Below are positions 57,625 through 64,000 of a stretch of DNA of 64,000 nucleotides, piece by piece. The translations under genes were made by a program, and so were the position numbers. How positions within the stretch are numbered: the stretch's first letter is position 1; every line of letters starts with the position of its first letter. This DNA comes from Luteimonas galliterrae (lineage in GTDB: Bacteria > Pseudomonadota > Gammaproteobacteria > Xanthomonadales > Xanthomonadaceae), in assembly GCF_023374055.1 (NCBI RefSeq), contig NZ_JAMBEP010000001.1:620001-684000 (forward strand), in the 5' to 3' direction. The notes under the pieces are model-generated. The model was not told the DNA's origin and searched no databases. It worked only from the letters and a program-made list of their open reading frames with translations.

Positions 57625-58464
57625 TCATTGGAAGGCCAGGCAAAGAATGCGCAGCGCGTCGCGCGAACGGGCGTCGTTGAGCGCGCTGTAAAGCAGCACG
57701 TCCTGGGCCGGAATGGCGGGTAGTCGCAGTCGGCTTCCGATGTCGATCGTATTGGCCGGCGCCGTCTGTCTTGCCAAGGGCGCCACCGCAAACCCGGCGG
57801 CGGCTGCGGCGCCGACGACTGCAGCGCCTTTTCCGACGAAAATCTCGTTCCAGCCGATGCCTGCACGATCGAGCGCGCGCACCGCAGCGTTGCGTACCCG
57901 GCACGACTCGCCCTGGGTCGCCAATGGCAGCGGCTGTTCGCGCTGCGGCTTCCAATCGGCGGCCGCGAACCAGTGGAACGATTGGGAGAACGCCACCCTG
58001 CCCTGTTTGCGCCGATCATCGGGACGCAACACCAGCGACGCTTCCACTTCGCGGCGCTCGTATGCCTGCATGAGGTCGCGCGTTCCCGCGACGCGCATTT
58101 CCAGCTGCAAGGCCGGATCGTGATGCCTCATCTGGCGGAGCAGCGCAGGCAAGGCGCTGCCCACGATCAGATGACTGACGCCCACGACCAGGCGACGCGG
58201 CTGCGTCTCGAACGACTTGGCCGCGCGATCGTGCGTGGCCACCAGTTCCCGCGCCGCATCGAGAAAAGCGAGCCCCTCGGCGGACAGGCGAACCGATCTG
58301 GGCGTGCGTTCCAGCAGGCGCCGGCCGAGCTGCGTTTCCAGCCGGGCCAACTTGAGGCTGATCGCGGATTGGGCCGTCCCCAGCACGTCCGCGGCGCGCG
58401 TGAAGCTCTGCAGCTCCGCGGTCAGAACGAATGCCTTGACCGCGCTTACATCCAGGCTTTTCAT
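57625..58464 (-). CDS. LysR family transcriptional regulator
   Basis: 279 residues from ATG 58464 (58470 also possible). MKSLDVSAVKAFVLTAELQS begins the winged helix, with SFTRAADVLGTAQSAISLKL and QLGRRLLERTPRSVRLSAEG typical of LysR proteins. The C-terminal effector domain is normal in size. It is divergent from the lipocalin-like gene across 116 bp that contain an 11-bp inverted repeat, so it probably controls that gene and itself. Ligand unknown. Confidence 0.9.
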   Translation of the reverse strand: MKSLDVSAVKAFVLTAELQSFTRAADVLGTAQSAISLKLARLETQLGRRLLERTPRSVRLSAEGLAFLDAARELVATHDRAAKSFETQPRRLVVGVSHLIVGSALPALLRQMRHHDPALQLEMRVAGTRDLMQAYERREVEASLVLRPDDRRKQGRVAFSQSFHWFAAADWKPQREQPLPLATQGESCRVRNAAVRALDRAGIGWNEIFVGKGAAVVGAAAAAGFAVAPLARQTAPANTIDIGSRLRLPAIPAQDVLLYSALNDARSRDALRILCLAFQ

Positions 58465-58465
58465 G

Positions 58466-58526
58466 GCCATCCATTTAAGAATGAAATGACAGATATCCGG
58501 ATCAACAGGGTATTCAAATGGATGGC
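58466..58526. promoter_or_regulatory. Widely spaced 11-bp inverted repeat in the LysR/lipocalin divergent promoter
   Basis: GCCATCCATTT (58466-58476) and AAATGGATGGC (58516-58526) are exact inverted copies with centres about 50 bp apart, nearly five helical turns. Between them lies the small palindrome ATCCGGAT (58495-58502). This would suit a LysR tetramer holding two sites on a bent DNA, but binding is inferred. Confidence 0.5.
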
Positions 58527-58580
58527 GGCTGACTAGGCTGAGCCGCATCCCAGCCCTCGCCACCCGGAATCGGAGTCGTC

Positions 58581-59078
58581 ATGCGTCTTGCCAACATCGC
58601 TTTGGCCGCACTGGCCGCAATCGGCAGCCTGACCATCGTCGCTGCCGCCTCGGCGCAGGAATCGCCTTTGCGCGGAACGTGGACCCTGGTCGCCGCCGAC
58701 CAGATCCGGCCCGACGGCGAGCGCGTGCGCGACTACGGAGAAAACCCCAAGGGCCGGCTGATCGTCGACGCGGCGGGACGTTATTCGCTGCAGATCTTCA
58801 AATCCGAACGCCCGCGATTCGTCGGGCCGGACAAAGGCAACGGCACCGCCGATGAATTCAAGGCGGCGGTCATGGGCTCGAGCACCCATTTCGGTACCGT
58901 CACGGTCGACGCGAAGGAAGGCCTTTTGCTATTCGCGATCGAATCGGCTTCGTTTCCGAACTGGGAAGGCACCGTGCAGAAGCGCAAGTACAAACTAGAA
59001 GGCCGAACCTTGAGCTATCGGGTGCCGCCGCGTCCGGACGGCCGCATCCCGGTTTCCGTGTGGCGGAAGCTGGACTGA
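58581..59078 (+). CDS. Lipocalin-like domain protein, secreted
   Basis: 165 residues. The signal peptide LANIALAALAAIGSLTIVAA ends at ASAQ. ESPLRGTWTLVAADQIRPDG followed by RLIVDAAGRYSLQIFKSERP is the lipocalin-like (Lipocalin_5) pattern, and GTVQKRKYKLEGRTLSYRVP closes the barrel. Ligand unknown. It is controlled from the same intergenic region as the divergent LysR gene. Confidence 0.85.
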   Translation: MRLANIALAALAAIGSLTIVAAASAQESPLRGTWTLVAADQIRPDGERVRDYGENPKGRLIVDAAGRYSLQIFKSERPRFVGPDKGNGTADEFKAAVMGSSTHFGTVTVDAKEGLLLFAIESASFPNWEGTVQKRKYKLEGRTLSYRVPPRPDGRIPVSVWRKLD

Positions 59079-59101
59079 CGCGGGTCGCCAGCCGAAAAAA
59101 G

Positions 59102-59494
59102 TCAAAGCACGTTACTGGCGGCAGCGACCAATAAGCCTCCGATAAGCGCCAGATTGGTTTTCCAGCCGCCGATGGCCCCTGCCCTCGCCTCGCCCTGCAG
59201 GCTCCAGAAGTTCATGAAGATGGCCGAGGCCGCAAGCGTGAATACCACCAATCCCAAAGCCGCTGCGGTCACCCAGAGCCCGAGCATCAGCAACGCGCCG
59301 CAGGCGATCTGAAATAGGCTGCCTGCGATCAGGACCAGGTGCGCCATGGGGACGCCGCGCTTGGCCATCGCGCCGCTCACTGCGGGCAACGACGTGAAGT
59401 GTTCTATTCCGCCGAGGACGAACAAGCCGCCGAGCAGCACGCGTCCGGTGATCGTGGCGAGTTGCGCCAGGTCGGCCGATAGGTACATGGGCAT
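59102..59494 (-). CDS. DoxX family membrane protein
   Basis: 130 residues with four membrane helices. ITGRVLLGGLFVLGGIEHFT and MAHLVLIAGSLFQIACGALL are the DoxX pattern. Members sit in respiratory or oxidative-stress settings; the exact role here is unknown. It lies 27 nt downstream of the DUF305 gene, so the two may be co-transcribed. Confidence 0.85.
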   Translation of the reverse strand: MPMYLSADLAQLATITGRVLLGGLFVLGGIEHFTSLPAVSGAMAKRGVPMAHLVLIAGSLFQIACGALLMLGLWVTAAALGLVVFTLAASAIFMNFWSLQGEARAGAIGGWKTNLALIGGLLVAAASNVL

Positions 59495-59521
59495 CTCCGT
59501 TTCGTGTGAGGCCGGGCGCCT

Positions 59522-59998
59522 CTAGTCGATCGCCTTGAGCTTCGCCTGCATCAGGTCGATCTCGCGCTGCTGCGAAGAGGCGATCTCGCCGCACAGGCGC
59601 TGCAGGTCCGGATCCTGGAGCTTGCTCTTCTCGCACATCAGGATCGCGCCTGCGTGGTGCGGCACCATGGACTTCAGGAATTGGGCGTCTGTAATCGCGA
59701 TCTGTTGCCGGATGCCGAACCAGAAGAAAAGCCCTGCCGCGATGCTGAGGCCAACGATCAGCGCATTCGCGCCCTTGTTGGGATACATGCCGCGCATCAG
59801 CGCGACCTCGATGATCACCATCGGCGCCACCATCAAGCCCGCCATATAGAATTGGTTGGTGTTCGCGAAGACGTTGCTCCAGCGATCGACCATCGCGTAC
59901 ATCAGCGCGTACATGACGAAGAACGAGAGAATCGCCATCGCCATCAAACGGCCGTAATGGCTTTCGCCCCGGTGCGATCGGTAAGCTGAATGTTGCAT
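59522..59998 (-). CDS. DUF305 membrane protein
   Basis: 158 residues from ATG 59998, with GGAG well placed before it. Three membrane helices (about 18-36, 50-69 and 79-95) precede the DUF305 ferritin-like part: AQFLKSMVPHHAGAILMCEK, then QREIDLMQAKLKAID. The His pair in MVPHHAGAI with the Met-rich helices is the usual pattern in proteins found in metal-handling loci. The frame is open further upstream, but the hydrophobic family start is at 59998. Confidence 0.85.
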   Translation of the reverse strand: MQHSAYRSHRGESHYGRLMAMAILSFFVMYALMYAMVDRWSNVFANTNQFYMAGLMVAPMVIIEVALMRGMYPNKGANALIVGLSIAAGLFFWFGIRQQIAITDAQFLKSMVPHHAGAILMCEKSKLQDPDLQRLCGEIASSQQREIDLMQAKLKAID

Positions 59999-60112
59999 CG
60001 CACAAACTCCGTTAAGCGGCGTCGGCCGCGATGCTGGCCCATGGGAAGTAGCCGCAATGCGAAGGCTTGGTTTCGAATGTCGTAAGAGCGCGTTTTCGTG
60101 TAGTTTCGCGCC

Positions 60113-60634
60113 GTGAACGAGCCGATCCTGCAAACTCTCGCCAAGATCGCGGTCACGCTGGCCGGTTTTTCCGGGCTGGTAGTGACGATCCGCTTCCGCG
60201 GAACGCGGCCCTGGTCGTCGACGGAGTTGCGTTTGCTCTGGTTGTTGATCGGCGACAGTTTCCTGGTGCTGTTTTTTTCGCTGCTGCCGTTTCCGATGGC
60301 GCTCGCTGGTTGGTCGCCGGCGACGGTGTGGGGCTGGTGCAGCGCCCTGCTCGGCTCCTGGTTCATCCTCGGCAACCTGTTGGCCTTGCGCGGAGAACGC
60401 CGGGATCGTGCGGCGCAGCGCCTGGTGACCGTGCCGGTAATCACGCCGGCGCTCTATGCCATTTTCGCCATCGCCCTGGCGATGGGCGCCGCGCTGTGGC
60501 TGAGCGTTTGGAACGTCGTCGTGCCGCGCGGGCAAGCCGTGTACGTACTGGGACTGATGGTGCTGCTGGCGTTCGCGGCCCTCGAATTCCTGTTCTTCGT
60601 CGGGCTCATGTCGATACGCGACAAGGAAGAGTGA
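60113..60634 (+). CDS. Hypothetical integral membrane protein
   Basis: 173 residues from GTG 60113. Four or five hydrophobic segments (for example LLWLLIGDSFLVLFFSLLPF and PALYAIFAIALAMGAALWLS, YVLGLMVLLAFAALEFLFFV) alternate with short basic loops. I do not recognise the family. It is divergent from the DUF305 gene with a 114-bp gap and ends 108 nt before the arginase-family gene. A chance frame is unlikely given its hydrophobic pattern. Confidence 0.7.
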   Translation: MNEPILQTLAKIAVTLAGFSGLVVTIRFRGTRPWSSTELRLLWLLIGDSFLVLFFSLLPFPMALAGWSPATVWGWCSALLGSWFILGNLLALRGERRDRAAQRLVTVPVITPALYAIFAIALAMGAALWLSVWNVVVPRGQAVYVLGLMVLLAFAALEFLFFVGLMSIRDKEE

Positions 60635-60742
60635 CGTCGCCGGCCCTCCCCTCCTCGCGCCCCCCAGGATTCCTCACGGCGCCGTGACGCGGCCTTTCCC
60701 GGCTTTCATGGACACTCGGATGCCTTCGAAACGGAGCATCCG

Positions 60743-61648
60743 GTGAGCGAAAGACGCTACGCCATCATTGAAGCGCCATCGAACCTCGGCTTGCGGCCCA
60801 CCGGCGTGGAGTTGTTGCCCGAAGCGCTGCTGGGTCATGGCCTGGCCACGCGCATGCAGGCGCGGCACGCGACCCGGCTGCGCGTGCCTGCGTACGGGAG
60901 TGCGCGCGACGAAGAGACTTTGACGTTGAATGCGCATTCGATCGCGGCATGGTCGCCGAAGCTGGCGGATGCGATGGAAGAGGCGCTCGATCGCGGCGAA
61001 TTTCCGGTGGTGCTGGGCGGCGATTGCTCGATCCTGCTCGGCACGACGCTGGCGTTCAAACGCCGCGGCCGGTACGGTCTGCTGTTCATCGACGGCCACG
61101 CCGATTTCTACCAGCCCGAGGCCAATCCGAACGGCGAAGCGGCATCGATGGACTTGGCCTTCGCGACCGGCCATGGCCCTGCCCTGCTGACGGATATCGA
61201 AAATCGCAGCCCGCTGGTGCGCCAAGAAGATGTTGTCGCGTTCGGTTTCCGCGATGCGGAAGAACAAGCCGAATACGGCAGCCAGCCGCTGCCGGACGAC
61301 CTGCTGGCCTACGATCTCGAAAAAATCCGCTCGCTCGGCATCAAAGCCGCGGCCTGGGCTGCGGTGAAACACCTGACGCGGCTGGAGCTGGAGGGATTCT
61401 TCATCCATGTCGATGCGGATTGCCTCGACGATGAGGTAATGCCCGCGGTGGAATACCGCCTGTCCGGCGGCTTGTCGACCGAAGAACTGACGCAAACGTT
61501 GCGGATCGCCCTAGTCAGCGGCATGGCGATGGGCATCGAGGTCACCGTCTACAACCCGAATCTCGACAAGAACGGGGAGGCGGGACGCAGGCTTACCGAC
61601 ACGCTGGCGGACGCGCTCGGTACCGGTGCGCCCGCCAAACTGCGATGA
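60743..61648 (+). CDS. Arginase/agmatinase family ureohydrolase
   Basis: 301 residues from GTG 60743. The manganese-binding segments are present: GGDCSILLG (Asp94), FIDGHADF (Asp117, His119, Asp121) and FFIHVDADCLDDEVMP (two Asp near 225). MDLAFATGHG matches the substrate loop. Members hydrolyse arginine, agmatine or related guanidines. In the last motif DD replaces the usual DP, so the substrate is not certain and no gene symbol is given. Confidence 0.88.
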   Translation: MSERRYAIIEAPSNLGLRPTGVELLPEALLGHGLATRMQARHATRLRVPAYGSARDEETLTLNAHSIAAWSPKLADAMEEALDRGEFPVVLGGDCSILLGTTLAFKRRGRYGLLFIDGHADFYQPEANPNGEAASMDLAFATGHGPALLTDIENRSPLVRQEDVVAFGFRDAEEQAEYGSQPLPDDLLAYDLEKIRSLGIKAAAWAAVKHLTRLELEGFFIHVDADCLDDEVMPAVEYRLSGGLSTEELTQTLRIALVSGMAMGIEVTVYNPNLDKNGEAGRRLTDTLADALGTGAPAKLR

Positions 61649-61650
61649 CA

Positions 61651-62940
61651 TCAGTCGACGTCGGCGACGCGCTTGCCTAGCGTACCGCTTGCCGTCTTGC
61701 CGACTTCGCCCATGAAAGCCAATGCCATCTGCGCGAAATAAACGCTGCGGCCGGCCGAATCGCCCATATTCTCCAGCTTGTCGTGCGGCGAATGGATGTA
61801 GGGGAAATAGCCGCCGTCGTCGTCGCCGGCTTCGAACAGCATCGCCGATGGGAAACCTTTGATCGTCCACGAGGCATGGTCGGAACAACCGTAGCCGCAA
61901 GTGAAGCTGCCGAGCGTCGGACCGACCGGCGCCAGATACTCCTGGAACAGCGCCGAGACGAACGATTGCAAGGCCGGATCGGAGTTGTCGGTCACCAGGC
62001 GCAGGTCCGGGCCGTTGCCGGATTTGTAGTTGGTCATGTCCAGTTGCAGGACGCCGACGACTTTTTTTCCGCCCGTCTTGAACGAGTCGGCGATCGCGAG
62101 CGAGCCGCGCAAGCCCACTTCCTCGGCCGCATAGGCCATGAACATCACGGTTCGTTTAGGTTTCCAGCCGCTCGTCAGCGCTACGCGTAGGACCTCGGTC
62201 AACGTTGCGATGCCGGAAGCATCGTCGTCCGCACCTGGGGCGAGCATGGCTTTAGTGCCGCTGCTAGGGGCGATCGAATCCAGATGCGCGCCAAGCACCA
62301 CGATCTCGTCCGGCTCTTCGCTCCCTTCGATACTCAGGATCACGGAATACTGGTTGCCGCACGAGGAGCACGGAAACAGTACTGCGTTCACATCGTCTCG
62401 GCCCGCGGCCAGGCCGAGCCAGGCGTCCCGAATCCATGTCGACGGCACGTACGCATTGGCGCTGGCGTAGTAGCGGTTCGGGTAAGCGGTCGAAAGGTGT
62501 TTGATGGTGCGGTAGATATTTTCTTCGCGGACCTGCGGCAGCCACGGCATCACAGTGGCTTGGTTGTCGATGGTATAGACGATCGGATTCGAGGCGCCGG
62601 CGTTGGCCGGGGCCGCCGAATGCACGAACGCTTCGGCTTCCGCGCGGCTATCGAAAGAGAAAAATCCGCCGCAGCGCTGTTCGCGCGAATGGATGCGTCC
62701 GGTGACCTCGGGCAACTGGTGCTGACTCACCTCCGAGATCACTACGTCGTTGCCTCCGCCGTCGCGCCTGTTCTGGGCGTTGCGGGCGATGCCGTCGAGG
62801 CTCTTGCGGTAAGTATCGGGCGAGCTGACCACGTACACCGGCGCGAAGGCGTCGTATGCGACCTGGGTGCCGGCTTGCGCATGAGCGCCTGCCATGCAGA
62901 GCAACACCGGCAATGCCGGGGCAATTCGAATCATTTTCAT
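61651..62940 (-). CDS. M28 family bacterial leucyl aminopeptidase, secreted
   Basis: 429 residues from ATG 62940, with AAAGGA before it. The signal peptide IAPALPVLLCMAGAHA is followed by an N-terminal propeptide and the Zn aminopeptidase domain. Ligands and the catalytic acid are in VVLGAHLDS, PGADDDASGIA, AYAAEEVGLRGS and QLDMTNY, with the last His near YIHSPHDKLENM. Two Cys pairs (CSSC and CGYGC) are typical of the Vibrio/Aeromonas type. It releases N-terminal hydrophobic residues outside the cell. The longer frame to 63075 is not used, because the signal peptide begins at 62940. Confidence 0.93.
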   Translation of the reverse strand: MKMIRIAPALPVLLCMAGAHAQAGTQVAYDAFAPVYVVSSPDTYRKSLDGIARNAQNRRDGGGNDVVISEVSQHQLPEVTGRIHSREQRCGGFFSFDSRAEAEAFVHSAAPANAGASNPIVYTIDNQATVMPWLPQVREENIYRTIKHLSTAYPNRYYASANAYVPSTWIRDAWLGLAAGRDDVNAVLFPCSSCGNQYSVILSIEGSEEPDEIVVLGAHLDSIAPSSGTKAMLAPGADDDASGIATLTEVLRVALTSGWKPKRTVMFMAYAAEEVGLRGSLAIADSFKTGGKKVVGVLQLDMTNYKSGNGPDLRLVTDNSDPALQSFVSALFQEYLAPVGPTLGSFTCGYGCSDHASWTIKGFPSAMLFEAGDDDGGYFPYIHSPHDKLENMGDSAGRSVYFAQMALAFMGEVGKTASGTLGKRVADVD

Positions 62941-62951
62941 GCTGAATCCTT

Positions 62952-63284
62952 TCAGTGGGAGGCTGTGTTGCCACGCGCGTCGACGGCGGTGTCGCGTTCG
63001 CCGGCTGCACCGACGGCGACCGCGCACGCCCACCGGCCCATGCCATCGATCCGCGGGTTGCGAATATCGCGGCATTCGTCGCCGAGGGGTGGAACCGCGT
63101 GCGCCGGCATCGGCGGCGGCTGTTCATCGCGCGAAGCGCCGCCGGCATCGATTTCGCCGGCGACGCCGCACAGCGGCACGCAGGCCAGCAGCAGGCACAA
63201 GCACCAGGCCGGAGAGGTATGTTCTCCAACGCCTGGACGGAACAAGGGCGCCATGTCGGTATCCGCTCGGGGGATACCCGCCAC
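62952..63284 (-). CDS. Possible small secreted protein (low confidence)
   Basis: A 110-codon frame on the same strand and just upstream of the M28 gene; the likely start is GTG 63284 or ATG 63254. It has a hydrophobic stretch WCLCLLLACVPLCGVAGEID that could be a signal peptide, then a polar region with PPLGDECRDIRNPRIDGMGR. No family is recognised. A long frame on the opposite strand (62955-63362) covers the same DNA, so coding is uncertain. Confidence 0.35.
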   Translation of the reverse strand: MAGIPRADTDMAPLFRPGVGEHTSPAWCLCLLLACVPLCGVAGEIDAGGASRDEQPPPMPAHAVPPLGDECRDIRNPRIDGMGRWACAVAVGAAGERDTAVDARGNTASH

Positions 63285-63386
63285 TTTGCTCGGTACGCAC
63301 TCGGCCGGTCAGTGGAAGCCGCAGGTGATTCGCACCCGCCATCGGTTATCGCGCAGGCCTGACGATAGCGATAAGTGCGGTAGCGA
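63285..63386. other. Intergenic segment, no feature seen
   Basis: Between the possible small secreted gene and the barrel protein. Together with that doubtful gene it makes a 446-bp stretch (62941-63386) without a confident coding region. Confidence 0.5.
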
Positions 63387-64000
63387 TCAGTACGACGTCG
63401 GCAGCCGTGCAGTCAGCGTCAGATCCGGCGTGTCGCGGGTAACGCCCACGCCAAGCGACAGGTTCAAGGTGCTGCGCTCGTTGTAGCGGTACGAAGCGCC
63501 GATCAGCAGCGTGCCCAAAACGACGCGCACGGAGCCGGGCGCGTCCTGGCCGTTCTGCTGCGTCTTGCCGACGATGCTCTGGTCGTAGCCCAGGCTGATC
63601 GAAGCCTTTTCGTTCAAGGCCAGGCCCATGCCGACGTTGAAGCCGTAGATGTCGCCCGCATCGATCTCGCCGAGCGGCTCCTCGGCGCCGCCCAGCACCC
63701 GCCGGCTGACGTTCTTGCGCGGGAAATTGTGCAGGTAGCTGAAGCTGCCGAAGAACACCACCGGATCGGTGGGATAGAGCCAGGTCACGCCTGGCTGCAG
63801 CGCTTCGAAGCCGGTGCCTGTCGGCAACTCGAGCGGCAGGCCGGTGCCGGTGGCGTTGCCGACGCAGCGCGTCACGCAGTCGGTGGTCACTTCGAACAGA
63901 TCGCGGCCGGTACGGCTCTTGTAGCGCAGCCAGCCGACCCAGAACGCCTTGTCCATGCCGCCCTGGTTCAACTGGTAGCGCGCGGTGACTTCGACGTCGC
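63387..64000 (-). CDS. Outer-membrane beta-barrel (transporter-like) protein, C-terminal part (5' end outside window)
   Basis: The frame is open to the window end; before the first listed Met-equivalent it still reads DVEVTARYQLNQGGMDKAFW. Barrel strands with alternating polar and hydrophobic residues are clear: AFWVGWLRYKSRTGRDLFEV, DPVVFFGSFSYLHNFPRKNV, YGFNVGMGLALNEKASISLG and STLNLSLGVGVTRDTPDLTL. The end (ARLPTSY) has a terminal aromatic. It resembles the MetA-pathway/transporter barrel family often annotated as putative outer-membrane transporter. Cys-x3-Cys in TTDCVTRCVG is unusual for a barrel and would sit in a loop. Confidence 0.75.
   Translation of the reverse strand, partial: DVEVTARYQLNQGGMDKAFWVGWLRYKSRTGRDLFEVTTDCVTRCVGNATGTGLPLELPTGTGFEALQPGVTWLYPTDPVVFFGSFSYLHNFPRKNVSRRVLGGAEEPLGEIDAGDIYGFNVGMGLALNEKASISLGYDQSIVGKTQQNGQDAPGSVRVVLGTLLIGASYRYNERSTLNLSLGVGVTRDTPDLTLTARLPTSY

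Overview
The window reads as chromosomal DNA of a GC-rich gammaproteobacterium of the Xanthomonadaceae (Lysobacter/Luteimonas/Xanthomonas type). This placement is inferred from the gene order ndk-rlmN-pilF-rodZ-yfgM-bamB-der, the divergent ppsA/ppsR pair, family resemblance of the proteins, and many short palindromic intergenic repeats of the kind common in that family. No 16S gene is present to confirm it.

Layout. 1-1.9 kb: end of a nucleotide-sugar dehydratase/epimerase, galU and csaA. 2.2-6.5 kb: a fatty-acid oxidation operon (thiolase and a dehydrogenase/hydratase fusion) under a TetR regulator with palindromes in its promoter region. 6.8-13.6 kb: the conserved block ndk, rlmN, pilF, rodZ, yfgM, bamB, der. 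13.7-16.9 kb: molybdenum cofactor genes, including a MobA-MoeA fusion and a rhodanese-MoeB fusion. 16.9-22.6 kb: a lipid-fold hydrolase with a DUF1244 gene, then folD, guaB and guaA. 22.7-25.3 kb: small YCII, ArsR, SRPBCC, GFA and DUF1993 genes. 25.3-33.2 kb: a serine hydrolase, tadA, a DUF2721 membrane protein, orn with a secreted YCII protein, ppsA/ppsR and a DUF1249 protein. 33.2-35.1 kb: a second serine hydrolase, then tRNA-Glu and tRNA-Ala. 35.1-38.5 kb: a copper operon (MerR/CueR-like regulator, copA, copB). 38.5-54.7 kb: two surface adhesins, a 787-residue YadA-like trimeric autotransporter and a 4287-residue AIDA-type autotransporter. 55.4-64 kb: an M14 peptidase remnant, a third serine hydrolase, a second GFA protein, a LysR regulator facing a lipocalin-like protein, DoxX and DUF305 membrane proteins, an arginase-family enzyme, an M28 aminopeptidase and the end of an outer-membrane barrel protein.

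How the parts work together. The copper genes form one unit: a MerR-type promoter with a 22-bp dyad drives regulator, multicopper oxidase and outer-membrane partner, the genes being 4 nt apart or overlapping. The beta-oxidation pair lies next to its likely repressor. PpsR is the known regulator of PpsA and is divergently transcribed from it.

Most notable observations. (1) copB carries an in-frame insertion of about 213 bp, made of one palindromic repeat nested in another, which splits its signal peptide. (2) Every mature cysteine of the giant autotransporter occurs in a regularly spaced pair, in a protein class that usually avoids cysteines, and the passenger carries long modules of about 290 residues with acidic GGxGxD-like motifs. 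(3) The YadA-like head contains a perfect EF-hand loop. (4) An ArsR gene has a promoter that predicts a leaderless mRNA with a palindrome between the -35 and -10 boxes. (5) At least five families of dispersed hairpin repeats occur, three times in nested form.
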